Positions 28,263 through 36,573 of a stretch of DNA of 50,917 bases are shown here, piece by piece. Source of the DNA: JBNAVY01 sp049700195 (GTDB lineage Bacteria > Bacillota > Thermoanaerobacteria > Thermoanaerobacterales > Thermoanaerobacteraceae); the NCBI GenBank assembly GCA_049700195.1, contig JBNAVY010000013.1:1-50917 (forward strand), in the 5' to 3' direction. Under the pieces are notes generated by a model, which made no database searches, was not told where the DNA came from, and worked only from the letters and a program-made list of their open reading frames with translations. The position numbers and the translations under genes were made by a program. The stretch's first letter is position 1, and the number at the start of each line of letters is the position of its first letter.

Positions 28263-29198
28263 TTATGTATTCCTTTTGTCAATAATAATGTTAATAATAT
28301 AAAATATATATTTAAGAAAAGGTATTATTATTATTGCTGTAAAAAGATTAAAAAATGTATGTGCATTAGCAATTTGTCTTGCAGAATTATGTGGTGAAAT
28401 AATCTTTAAGAATTGTTCAAAATAAGAAGTAAAAGGTAAAAATATTATTGTTCCGATAAAATTAAATAAAATGTTAAAAATAGCGACCTTTTTACCTTCT
28501 TTATTTGTAGCAAAACTTATTATGAATGCTTCACTGCATGTTCCAATATTTAAACCATAAATCACAGGTAAAGAATATTTTAAAGATAATAGTCCTGATG
28601 AAGCTAAAACTTGTAAAATTGCAATTCCTATATTGCTAGACTGTAAAATTAAAGAAGATATTATACCAGATAAAATTCCTATAATAGGATTTGATATTTT
28701 ATCTGTTAATAAATAAGAATTTTGTATATCTTTAAAAGGGGCTGTTGCTAAACTCATTATTTTAAGGCCATAAAATATAATACCAAAACCTAGGATTACA
28801 TTACCTAGAAATTTTAGTTTTAAATTCTGCTTTTGAAAATAAAATAAAGAACCTAAAAACACCGCATATGGCGCAATTGCAAAAAAATTAAAGGCATATA
28901 TTTGAACAGCTATTGTAGTGCCAATGTTTGCTCCCATAATAATTCCGGCAGATGTATTTAAAGTTAAAAGTTTTGCATCAGCAAGTGTTACTGCTATTAT
29001 TGTAACCATACTGCTGCTTTGCAAAGTTAAAGTTATAATAAATCCAGTAAAAATTGACATAAAGATATTATTTGAAAATTTACTTATAAACTTAGAGATT
29101 TTTTGTTTTGAAACAGTTTTTAAACCAGATGTTAATAAGATAATACCAAATATAAAAATCACTATTCCTATAGCTAAATAAACTGTTACTAATAACAT
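28263..29198 (-). CDS. Na/Pi cotransporter II-related membrane protein
   Basis: A 311-residue polytopic protein with the duplicated NptA/PF02690-type repeat. The first repeat carries LTLQSSSMVTII and the second SLILQSSNIGIAIL; the QSS signatures mark the substrate site in sodium-phosphate cotransporters. GANIGTT and GLNIGTC are the paired loops. It lacks the C-terminal PhoU-like domain found in longer relatives. GGAGGAG precedes the ATG. Phosphate transport is a family inference. Confidence 0.8.
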   Translation of the reverse strand: MLLVTVYLAIGIVIFIFGIILLTSGLKTVSKQKISKFISKFSNNIFMSIFTGFIITLTLQSSSMVTIIAVTLADAKLLTLNTSAGIIMGANIGTTIAVQIYAFNFFAIAPYAVFLGSLFYFQKQNLKLKFLGNVILGFGIIFYGLKIMSLATAPFKDIQNSYLLTDKISNPIIGILSGIISSLILQSSNIGIAILQVLASSGLLSLKYSLPVIYGLNIGTCSEAFIISFATNKEGKKVAIFNILFNFIGTIIFLPFTSYFEQFLKIISPHNSARQIANAHTFFNLFTAIIIIPFLKYIFYIINIIIDKRNT

Positions 29199-29282
29199 TT
29201 TTCTCCTCCTATTATTCAGAGCTTTTGTTTAAATCTATTACATATAATATAAATTTATGTTTTACAATTAAATTTGCATTTT

Positions 29283-29310
29283 TTGAATATTTTTTTTTAT
29301 TAAATATATA
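29283..29310 (+). promoter_or_regulatory. Probable promoter of the nucleotidyltransferase fusion gene
   Basis: TTGAAT (29283-29288), 16 bases, TATATA (29305-29310), about 40 bases before the ATG. Confidence 0.5.
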
Positions 29311-29351
29311 CTAACAAATAGTGGATTTAACAAAATTAAGAAGGTGATTTA

Positions 29352-31703
29352 ATGAAAGCAGTTATTATGGCAGGGGGAGAAGGAAGCAGATTAAGGCCGC
29401 TAACCTGTGAGATACCAAAACCATTAGTACCTGTTGCAGGGGAACCTGCTATAAAACATATTATTGAACATTTAAAGAGATATGATGTAAATGGTATTTG
29501 TGCAACACTTTATTATCTACCTGATAAAATAAAAGATTATCTTGATAAACAATATAAAGGCAATATAAAATACTATTTGGAAAATAAGCCTCTAGGTACT
29601 GCAGGTAGTGTGAAAAATGCAAAAGATTTTATTGATGAAACTTTTGTTGTAATGAGTGGTGATGTTATTACAGATGTAAATATAGCTGATGTATATAATT
29701 TTCATAAGAAGAATAATTCTAAAGTAACAATCGTATTGACCAAGGTAGATATACCATTGGAATATGGCGTTGTAATAATTGATGAAAAAGGCAGAATTAA
29801 TAAGTTTTTAGAAAAACCTTCTTGGGGCGAAGTTTTTAGCGATACTATAAATACAGGTATATATATTATAGAACCGGAGATTTTAGATTATATACCTGAA
29901 GGGAAACAATATGATTTTAGCAAAGATTTATTTCCATTTTTGCTGAAAAATAATATATCAATGTTTGGTTATGTGACGAATGGATACTGGTGTGATATAG
30001 GCAACATAAAACAGTACATTAATAGCCACATTGATATTTTAAATGGTAAAGTAGATTTAGGCTATAGGAAAAAGCTTTTAGATGAAAATCTAATAATAGG
30101 GCAAAATGTACAGATTTCTAATGATGCTATTATAAAAAAACCAGTTATAATAGGCGATAATACTATTATTAAAGATAGAGCTATTATTGGTCCATATAGT
30201 ATAATTGGAAAGAGAAATTTAATTGAAGAAGGAAGCAGTATAAAAAATAGTATTTTATGGGATGATGTAATTTTAGGCAATAATTGCGAAATTAGAGGCA
30301 GTGTAATTTGTAAAGGAAGTAAACTATACAATAATGTAAGAATTTATGAAAATGCAGTTATAGGGGAAAATACTACATTGGGAGCTTTTAGTGAAGTAAA
30401 GCCTGGAGTTAGAATCTGGCCTGAAAAAAATATTGAAGAAAAAGCTGTAATTACAGAAAATATTATATGGGGTAATGGGAAAACAAAGGCTGTATTTGGT
30501 AAAAGAGGTATAGAAGGAATTATAGGAGAGAGTCTTAATTCTCAATATTTGGTAGAAATTGGGGAAGTCTTTGGTAATATATATCCAGGAAGTTGTGTTA
30601 TTGGGAATGATGGAAGTATTTTAGCACAATTTGCAGCAAATCTACTCTTTTTTGGGGTTATTTCTGCAGGAAATGAAGGATTATATGCTGATAAAACTTT
30701 TTTGCCTGCAATAAGATATGTTATAAAAAAAGAAAAATTAAATGGTGGTATTTATGTAGAAGAAATAAGACCTGGAGAGATAAGGATAATATTTATTGAT
30801 GAAAATGGTTGTGATATTGATGTAAGTATAGAAAAAAAGATTGAAAATAAACTTTTAGTACATGATTATAAAAAAGCAGACTATAGGAATTTAAAAATTT
30901 ACAAAAGAGTTTATGTTACTGAAGATTATATTAAATATTTGACAGATAAAAAACAAAAAACTTCTATTACGCTAAAACCTTATGATAAAGTAACTGAAAA
31001 TATATTTAATGATTTAAAAAATTACTTAAGTTTTGATATTTCGAAAGAAAAATTTGATGTTGGTGTTTCTATTTCAAAAAATGGAGAATACATAATTTTA
31101 TATGATGAAAAAGGTGAAATACTTACTGAGGATGAAATAAATTATATTAGTATGCTATTAAAGAAAAAAGAAAGTAAAAACGATTTTGTTTTACCATTTA
31201 ACAGTTCAAAAGTTTTATCTGAATTTGCAAAAGAATTTGATTTTGGTGTTATTACTAGTAAAATATCCTATAAAGATAGAATGAAAAAAATAATTGATTT
31301 AGAAGGGATATCTTTTGATAAAACCGCACAGTTTAATCTTAATTTTGATGGAATCAATTTCTTGTTACGTCTTTTGGACTATCTGGAAATAAATAAATAT
31401 AGACTTTCACAGATAAGAAGTAAGGTACCTGTCAGGTATAAAATAAGCAAAATAATAAATTGTGAATGGAAAGACAAAGGTAAAATTATAAAAACATTGT
31501 TTCAAAACGGCAATAAAGAAAAAATGGAATTTGCTGATGGTATAAAATTTAATCATGAAGATGGATTTGCTATAGTAATTCCTGATTCTAAATTGCCAGC
31601 ATGTAAGATATTTGTGGAATCTGACAATAAAGTTTCAGCCCAAAATTTATATAGAAGATATGAAAAAATGATACAAAATATTTTAAATAATAAAGAGGTT
31701 TAA
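29352..31703 (+). CDS. Sugar-phosphate nucleotidyltransferase fused to a degenerate phosphomannomutase-like domain
   Basis: A 783-residue protein. Residues 1-230 are a nucleotidyltransferase with AGGEGSRLRPLT and KPLVPVAGEPA, and an acidic VMSGDVITD (metal site). About 250-370 is a left-handed beta-helix of hexapeptide repeats. From about 375 the fold follows phosphomannomutase/phosphoglucomutase, but its catalytic motifs are changed. The serine loop position reads EEIRPGEIRI (470-479) instead of TASHNP. The Mg loop reads SISKNGE (573-579) instead of DGDxDR. The phosphate loop reads IPDSKLPA (743-750) instead of RPSGTEP. The first domain should make an NDP-sugar (GDP-mannose or UDP/dTDP-glucose type); the last is probably a non-catalytic module. 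Its 3' end is inside a 56-bp palindrome. Confidence 0.85.
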   Translation: MKAVIMAGGEGSRLRPLTCEIPKPLVPVAGEPAIKHIIEHLKRYDVNGICATLYYLPDKIKDYLDKQYKGNIKYYLENKPLGTAGSVKNAKDFIDETFVVMSGDVITDVNIADVYNFHKKNNSKVTIVLTKVDIPLEYGVVIIDEKGRINKFLEKPSWGEVFSDTINTGIYIIEPEILDYIPEGKQYDFSKDLFPFLLKNNISMFGYVTNGYWCDIGNIKQYINSHIDILNGKVDLGYRKKLLDENLIIGQNVQISNDAIIKKPVIIGDNTIIKDRAIIGPYSIIGKRNLIEEGSSIKNSILWDDVILGNNCEIRGSVICKGSKLYNNVRIYENAVIGENTTLGAFSEVKPGVRIWPEKNIEEKAVITENIIWGNGKTKAVFGKRGIEGIIGESLNSQYLVEIGEVFGNIYPGSCVIGNDGSILAQFAANLLFFGVISAGNEGLYADKTFLPAIRYVIKKEKLNGGIYVEEIRPGEIRIIFIDENGCDIDVSIEKKIENKLLVHDYKKADYRNLKIYKRVYVTEDYIKYLTDKKQKTSITLKPYDKVTENIFNDLKNYLSFDISKEKFDVGVSISKNGEYIILYDEKGEILTEDEINYISMLLKKKESKNDFVLPFNSSKVLSEFAKEFDFGVITSKISYKDRMKKIIDLEGISFDKTAQFNLNFDGINFLLRLLDYLEINKYRLSQIRSKVPVRYKISKIINCEWKDKGKIIKTLFQNGNKEKMEFADGIKFNHEDGFAIVIPDSKLPACKIFVESDNKVSAQNLYRRYEKMIQNILNNKEV

Positions 31704-31732
31704 ATTTAAACCTCTTTATTATTTAAAATATT
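31677..31732 (+). terminator. Perfect 56-bp palindrome at the end of the nucleotidyltransferase gene
   Basis: Two 28-base arms match without a mismatch and meet with no loop (centre GTTTAAA/TTTAAAC; inner arms AAAGAGGTTTAAA). The last codons and stop (31701-31703) form the left arm. It probably ends transcription from the left; no long T tract follows. Confidence 0.7.
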
Positions 31733-31761
31733 AAATTGTAAAAATAAAAACAATTGGCAAG

Positions 31762-31814
31762 TGATGTAAAGCAAAGTTTTAAATAGATTACTTGATGTGT
31801 AACGCTTTACATCA
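31762..31814 (+). repeat. 11-bp inverted repeat upstream of the kdp promoter
   Basis: TGATGTAAAGC (31762-31772) and its exact complement GCTTTACATCA (31804-31814) flank 31 bases that also contain a half-like TTGATGTGTAA. It lies about 60-110 bases before the -35, as an operator or activator site would. Confidence 0.5.
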
Positions 31815-31872
31815 GCTTTAACAAGATAAAAAGCGGTTTTATTGCATAAAAATAGCTTTGTTATTTAAGCTA

Positions 31873-31900
31873 TTGAATTATATAATATATATGATACAAT
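31873..31900 (+). promoter_or_regulatory. Sigma-A promoter of the kdp operon
   Basis: TTGAAT (31873-31878), 16 bases, TACAAT (31895-31900). Predicted start near 31907, giving a leader of about 125 bases before the first small gene. Confidence 0.65.
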
Positions 31901-31950
31901 AATAAATAAGCATTTAGGAAGACATGGCAATATAAAGAATGTTGTTGTGT

Positions 31951-31983
31951 AGTCCGCTTCTTGTAAGTGGAGCGGATTTTTTG
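31951..31983 (+). terminator. Leader terminator (attenuator) of the kdp operon
   Basis: TCCGCTTC pairs with GGAGCGGA (one G-U) around an 8-base loop, followed by six T. It stands between the promoter and all kdp genes, so readthrough must be allowed for expression. Confidence 0.75.
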
Positions 31984-32030
31984 TTTAATATTATTTTTTA
32001 AAAATGATAATAATAATAGAGGTGAAAAAC

Positions 32031-32144
32031 ATGGATTTAATCCTACTAGTTGCTTTAGTATCTATGTACTATGTTATAAAAGGAATAGTAAGATGGTGTT
32101 GCAACTTAATTTCAACAAATACTTATGAATCAGGGGTGTATTAA
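32031..32144 (+). CDS. Small membrane protein (37 aa) at the head of the kdp operon
   Basis: An ATG at 32031, seven bases after AGAGGTG, opens a 37-codon frame ending in TAA. The first 20 residues are hydrophobic (MDLILLVALVSMYYVIKG), followed by a basic RWCC and a polar tail. Two small hydrophobic peptides before kdpA are, as I recall, also reported in Clostridium acetobutylicum. This may be the counterpart of the first one, or a leader peptide linked to attenuation. I assign no function. Confidence 0.6.
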   Translation: MDLILLVALVSMYYVIKGIVRWCCNLISTNTYESGVY

Positions 32145-32146
32145 AA

Positions 32147-32224
32147 TTGGTTTTACTTTATGTTGCTTTTTTTCTATTATTAATTTATTTATTTTATGCT
32201 TTGATACATCCAGAAGAGTTTTGA
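32147..32224 (+). CDS. kdpF: KdpF small subunit of the K+-transporting ATPase
   Basis: A 25-residue single-span peptide with a TTG start at 32147 after AGGGGTG. Its end, YLFYALIHPEEF, matches the KdpF pattern (a hydrophobic span then YALxxPExF). KdpF packs against KdpA and stabilises the KdpFABC complex. It lies 13 bases before kdpA, in the conserved kdpF-kdpA order. Confidence 0.85.
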   Translation: MVLLYVAFFLLLIYLFYALIHPEEF

Positions 32225-32237
32225 GGGAGGAAATGTA

Positions 32238-33923
32238 ATGTATTCGAATCTTGAACTTATTACAATGCTTTTAATTGTTATATTGTTGACCAAACCTATT
32301 GGAACTTATATGTATAAAATATTTGAATACAAAGAAATGAAATTTGAGCGAGTATTTTCGCCTGTAGAAAATTTTATATATAAAGTTGCGGGGATTGATG
32401 CAAAAGAAAATATGAATTGGAAAAAATATGCATTATCCTTTATGCTTGTAAATATTCTAATGATTATTTTAGGATATATTTTACTGAGGCTTCAGGGCTT
32501 TTTGCCTTTAAATCCAACAAATGCAAAAGGCATGGAGTCTTCTCTTGCTTTTAATACAGCTATAAGTTTTATGACAAACACAAATTTACAACATTATTCA
32601 GGTGAAGATGGGATAACATTTTTAAGTCAACTTATTGTCATTGTTTTTTTAATGTTTACGTCAGCAGCTTCTGGTATAGTTACAGCAGCAGCTATCATGA
32701 GAGGTCTTAGTAAAAAAACAGAAGGTTTAGGAAATTTTTATGCTGATTTTGTGCGTGTTACAATTCGCCTTTTACTTCCGCTTTCAGCTATTGTTACATT
32801 AATATTAGTTTGGCAAGGGGTTCCACAGAATTTTGCAGGAAAAGTTGTTGTAGATACTATACAAGGTGGAAAGCAAACTTTTATAACAGGTCCTGTTGCT
32901 ATATTTGAACCTATAAAACATATTGGAACAAACGGCGGTGGTTTTTTTGGCGCTAATTCTGCACATCCTTTTGAAAACCCAACATGGTTTACAAATATGA
33001 TCGAAATGCTTTCTATGATGATCATACCAGCTTCACTTATTTATACCTATGGTTTAATGATTAATAATAAAAAGCATAGTTGGTTAATTTACATATCTTT
33101 AGCAGTTATTTTTGTATTTTTAGCTGTTGGAGCAGTTTATGCAGAAAGTCATCCCGGCCCTGTATATGCTAATTTTAACATAGATGGGAAACCTTATGGC
33201 AATTATGAAGGGAAGGAAATGAGATTTGGTGATTCACAATCCCCGCTTTTTGCTACCGTTACAACAGCATTTACAACAGGATCTATTGACAGTATGCATG
33301 ACTCTTATACGCCATTAGGAGGTGCTGTTCCTCTTGTGCTTATGATGTTAAATACTATTTTTGGCGGAGATGGGGCAGGCATGCAAAATATAATTATGTA
33401 TGCTATATTAACTGTATTTATAACAGGACTGATGGTTGGTAGAACTCCAGAATACCTTGGGAGGAAAATTGAAACCCGTGAGATGAAACTTATTGCTATA
33501 GCGATACTTGTACATCCACTTTTAATATTATTTGCATCAGCGTTAACTTTATCACTTAAAGTTGGATTTTCGTCTGTAACTAATCCTCTTTATCATGGTT
33601 TGACGCAGGTTTTGTACGAGTTTTCATCATCTGCAGCAAATAATGGATCTGAATTTGCTGGTCTAATTGGAAACACAACTTTTATGAATATTACTACAGG
33701 ACTCGTTATGTTTTTTGGCAGATATATTACAATTATTCTAATGCTGGCTGTTGCTGGTTCTATGGCAGAAAAAATACCTGCATCACCATCTCCTGGGACA
33801 TTTAGAACTGATAACAGTTTGTTTGCTATTATTTTTATAGCAATTATCCTAATAGTAGGAGCATTAACATTTTTCCCGGCAGTAATTTTGGGTCCTATAT
33901 CCGAATTTTTGAGCATTAGATAA
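32238..33923 (+). CDS. kdpA: K+-transporting ATPase subunit A
   Basis: A 561-residue polytopic channel-like subunit that selects and binds K+. Filter blocks are visible: TNTNLQHYSGE, GTNGGGFFGANSAHPFENP and, near the C-terminus, SSAANNGSEFAG. Length is standard for the family. GAGGGAGG precedes the ATG. It works with KdpB, KdpC and KdpF in high-affinity K+ uptake under K+ limitation. Confidence 0.97.
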   Translation: MYSNLELITMLLIVILLTKPIGTYMYKIFEYKEMKFERVFSPVENFIYKVAGIDAKENMNWKKYALSFMLVNILMIILGYILLRLQGFLPLNPTNAKGMESSLAFNTAISFMTNTNLQHYSGEDGITFLSQLIVIVFLMFTSAASGIVTAAAIMRGLSKKTEGLGNFYADFVRVTIRLLLPLSAIVTLILVWQGVPQNFAGKVVVDTIQGGKQTFITGPVAIFEPIKHIGTNGGGFFGANSAHPFENPTWFTNMIEMLSMMIIPASLIYTYGLMINNKKHSWLIYISLAVIFVFLAVGAVYAESHPGPVYANFNIDGKPYGNYEGKEMRFGDSQSPLFATVTTAFTTGSIDSMHDSYTPLGGAVPLVLMMLNTIFGGDGAGMQNIIMYAILTVFITGLMVGRTPEYLGRKIETREMKLIAIAILVHPLLILFASALTLSLKVGFSSVTNPLYHGLTQVLYEFSSSAANNGSEFAGLIGNTTFMNITTGLVMFFGRYITIILMLAVAGSMAEKIPASPSPGTFRTDNSLFAIIFIAIILIVGALTFFPAVILGPISEFLSIR

Positions 33924-33940
33924 TGTGGAGGTAAAATTTT

Positions 33941-35974
33941 ATGAAAAGAAAAAATGCTAAAACAATGAGTAAGGAAATTTTAGTTGGTGCAATAAAAAAT
34001 TCTTTTGTTAAATTAAATCCTGTTAAATTATATAGGAATCCAGTTATGTTTGTAGTTGAAGTTGGTACATTTATAACATTTTTAGCAACAATATTTCCTA
34101 CTTATTTTGGTAGTACATATAATGATGTAGCTTATAATGGTTTTATAACTTTTATTTTATTTGTTACAGTACTTTTTGCAAATTTTGCTGAAGCTTTAGC
34201 AGAAGGTAGAGGTAAAGCACAAGCTGATACTCTTAAAAAAACAAAAAAGGAAACTACAGCAAAACTTATTGATGAAAGTGGTAATATACAAATAGTTAAT
34301 TCTTCTCAATTAAAAAAGGGAGATGTTGTTTTGTGCGAAGCAGGTGATTTGATACCTGGTGACGGTGAGATTATCGAGGGTCTTGCTTCTATTGATGAAT
34401 CGGCTATTACTGGTGAATCAGCTCCAGTAATAAAAGAAGCTGGCGGTGATTTTAGTTCTGTTACTGGTGGTACTAAAGTTATAAGCGATAGTATTAAAAT
34501 AAAAATAACTGTTGAGGAAGGAGAATCATTTTTAGATAAAATGATAAACCTTGTTGAAGGTGCTAAAAGGCAAAAATCACCCAATGAAATTGCCTTGACA
34601 ACACTTTTGGTAAGTTTAACTATTATTTTTATAGTTGTTGTAATGACACTTTATCCTATAGGTAAATTTGTTAATGTAAATATAAGTGCAACTACTTTGA
34701 TAGCTCTTTTGGTTTGTCTGATTCCAACTACTATAGGAGGGCTTTTATCTGCTATTGGTATTGCAGGAATGGATAGAGTTACAAGATTTAATGTAATTGC
34801 TATGTCTGGACGTGCAGTTGAAGCTGCTGGAGATATAGATACAATGTTATTAGACAAAACAGGTACAATTACTTTTGGTAATAGATTAGCAGATGACTTT
34901 ATACCGGTTGGAGGACATACTAAAGAAGAAATTACTCAATATTCTCTTTTAGCATCTTTAAAGGATACAACTCCTGAAGGTAGATCAATAGTTGATCTTG
35001 CAAAAAAAATGGGTTTTAAGCCGGATGAATCAGTAATAAATGGTGCTGAAATAGTTGATTTTACTGCAGAAACAAGAATGAGTGGACTTAATTTAAAAGA
35101 TGGTACAATAGTAAGGAAAGGTTCATATGACAAAGTAAAAGAATTTGTTCAAGCAAAAGGCGGTAAAATTCCTGATGATTTACAAGAAGTTTATGAGAAA
35201 ATATCAAGATTAGGAGGAACACCTTTAATCGTAGTTAAAGATTCTGATATTTTAGGTGTAATATATCTTAAGGATACTGTAAAACCAGGTATGAAAGAAA
35301 GATTTAAACATCTAAAAGCTATGGGAATTAAAACAATTATGGTTACTGGTGACAATCCGCTTACTGCAAAGACTATTGCTGAAGAAGCTGGTGTTGATGA
35401 ATTTATAGCAGAAAGCAAACCAGAAGATAAAATTGAAGCGATAAAAAAAGAACAATCTTTAGGAAGATTAGTAGCGATGACTGGAGATGGTACTAATGAT
35501 GCACCGGCCTTAGCTCAGGCTGATGTTGGTTTGGCAATGAATAGCGGTACTATGGCTGCTAAAGAAGCAGCAAATATGGTGGATCTTGATTCAGATCCTA
35601 CAAAGATAATAGAAGTTGTAGCAATTGGAAAACAGCTTTTAATGACTAGGGGTGCACTTACAACTTTTAGTATAGCAAATGATGTGGCAAAGTATTTTGC
35701 TATATTGCCTGCTATTATTGCAGGTACCCTTCCGTCAATAGGAGTTTTGAACATAATGAAATTATCATCACCTAGCAGTGCAATATTATCAGCTTTAATA
35801 TTTAATGCTATCATAATTCCAATATTGATACCACTTGCTATGAGAGGTATAAAATATAAACCAATGAGTGCCAATTCACTTTTAGCAAAAAATCTTTTTA
35901 TATATGGATTGGGAGGAATTGTAGCACCATTTATAGGTATTAAACTGATTGACATGCTTATATCAGTATTATAA
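33941..35974 (+). CDS. kdpB: K+-transporting ATPase subunit B (P-type ATPase)
   Basis: A 677-residue catalytic subunit. P-type ATPase signatures are TGESAPV (actuator), DKTGT with the phosphorylated Asp at about residue 305, and MTGDGTNDAPALAQAD (hinge). It has hydrophobic segments flanking the A domain and at the C-terminus. GGAGGT precedes the ATG, and it lies 17 bases after kdpA. Confidence 0.97.
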   Translation: MKRKNAKTMSKEILVGAIKNSFVKLNPVKLYRNPVMFVVEVGTFITFLATIFPTYFGSTYNDVAYNGFITFILFVTVLFANFAEALAEGRGKAQADTLKKTKKETTAKLIDESGNIQIVNSSQLKKGDVVLCEAGDLIPGDGEIIEGLASIDESAITGESAPVIKEAGGDFSSVTGGTKVISDSIKIKITVEEGESFLDKMINLVEGAKRQKSPNEIALTTLLVSLTIIFIVVVMTLYPIGKFVNVNISATTLIALLVCLIPTTIGGLLSAIGIAGMDRVTRFNVIAMSGRAVEAAGDIDTMLLDKTGTITFGNRLADDFIPVGGHTKEEITQYSLLASLKDTTPEGRSIVDLAKKMGFKPDESVINGAEIVDFTAETRMSGLNLKDGTIVRKGSYDKVKEFVQAKGGKIPDDLQEVYEKISRLGGTPLIVVKDSDILGVIYLKDTVKPGMKERFKHLKAMGIKTIMVTGDNPLTAKTIAEEAGVDEFIAESKPEDKIEAIKKEQSLGRLVAMTGDGTNDAPALAQADVGLAMNSGTMAAKEAANMVDLDSDPTKIIEVVAIGKQLLMTRGALTTFSIANDVAKYFAILPAIIAGTLPSIGVLNIMKLSSPSSAILSALIFNAIIIPILIPLAMRGIKYKPMSANSLLAKNLFIYGLGGIVAPFIGIKLIDMLISVL

Positions 35975-35991
35975 GATACGGAGGATTTATG

Positions 35992-36561
35992 ATGAAGGAA
36001 ATAAGCAAAGCTTTAAAATTTATACTCATTTTTGTAGTAATATTAGGGTTTATATATCCTTTTTTCATGACATTTATTGCAAATTTGATATTTCCATACC
36101 AGGCAAATGGTAGTATAATTATAAAGGATGGTAAGCCAGTTGGTTCAGAGTTAATTGGTCAAAATTTTGACGGATCAAAATGGTTTCAAGGAAGACCGTC
36201 TGCTGTAGATTACGATGCACTGTCATCAGGTGGGACTAATTATGCTTTATCAAATCCTAAATTAACTCAGGAAGTCGAAAAAAATATTTCTGATTTTTTA
36301 AAGGCAAATCCAGGGGTTAACAAAAAAGACATACCAGTAGATATTGTTACATCATCTGGTTCTGGATTAGATCCTCATATTTCACCTGAAGCTGCTTATT
36401 TACAGGTTAAAAGAGTTGCAAAAGCGAATAATTTACCTGAAGATGTTGTAAAAAAACTTGTTGATAATAATATTGAGGGTAGGTTTTTGGGCATATTTGG
36501 AAACCCAAGAGTTAATGTTTTAAAATTGAATCTAAGTCTTTTAAATGAATTAAAAAAGTGA
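35992..36561 (+). CDS. kdpC: K+-transporting ATPase subunit C
   Basis: A 189-residue protein with one N-terminal membrane helix (about 10-30) and a soluble domain that helps assembly and ATP binding. Motifs seen are GSELIGQNF, WFQGRPSA, SSGSGLDPHISP and a GRFLGIFGNPRVNVL ending, all standard for KdpC. Two ATGs stand side by side; 35992 is chosen because GGAGG (35980-35984) is seven bases away rather than four. Confidence 0.95.
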   Translation: MKEISKALKFILIFVVILGFIYPFFMTFIANLIFPYQANGSIIIKDGKPVGSELIGQNFDGSKWFQGRPSAVDYDALSSGGTNYALSNPKLTQEVEKNISDFLKANPGVNKKDIPVDIVTSSGSGLDPHISPEAAYLQVKRVAKANNLPEDVVKKLVDNNIEGRFLGIFGNPRVNVLKLNLSLLNELKK

Positions 36562-36573
36562 GGATTTGCTATT

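Larger units (their letters stand above)
31704..32030. other. kdp upstream region and leader
   Basis: These 327 bases hold, in order: the right arm of the palindrome, an 11-bp inverted repeat (31762-31814), a small hairpin AATAGCTT/AAGCTATT (31851-31874), a sigma-A promoter (31873-31900), and a leader that ends in an intrinsic terminator (31951-31983) before the first small gene. I could not match the leader to the c-di-AMP riboswitch or another known class. Confidence 0.65.

Noticed and set aside
31755..31775. TTGGCA followed by AAAGC, looking like a third sigma-54 promoter before kdp
   Set aside because: The GG to GC distance is wrong for -24/-12 and no TTGC block is present.
31907..32030. 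kdp leader as a c-di-AMP riboswitch
   Set aside because: Too short, and I cannot find the conserved core elements of that class; left as unassigned.
35515..35955. 146-codon open frame on the minus strand inside kdpB
   Set aside because: It is antisense to strongly conserved P-type ATPase sequence, has no convincing ribosome site, and its composition mirrors kdpB codons.
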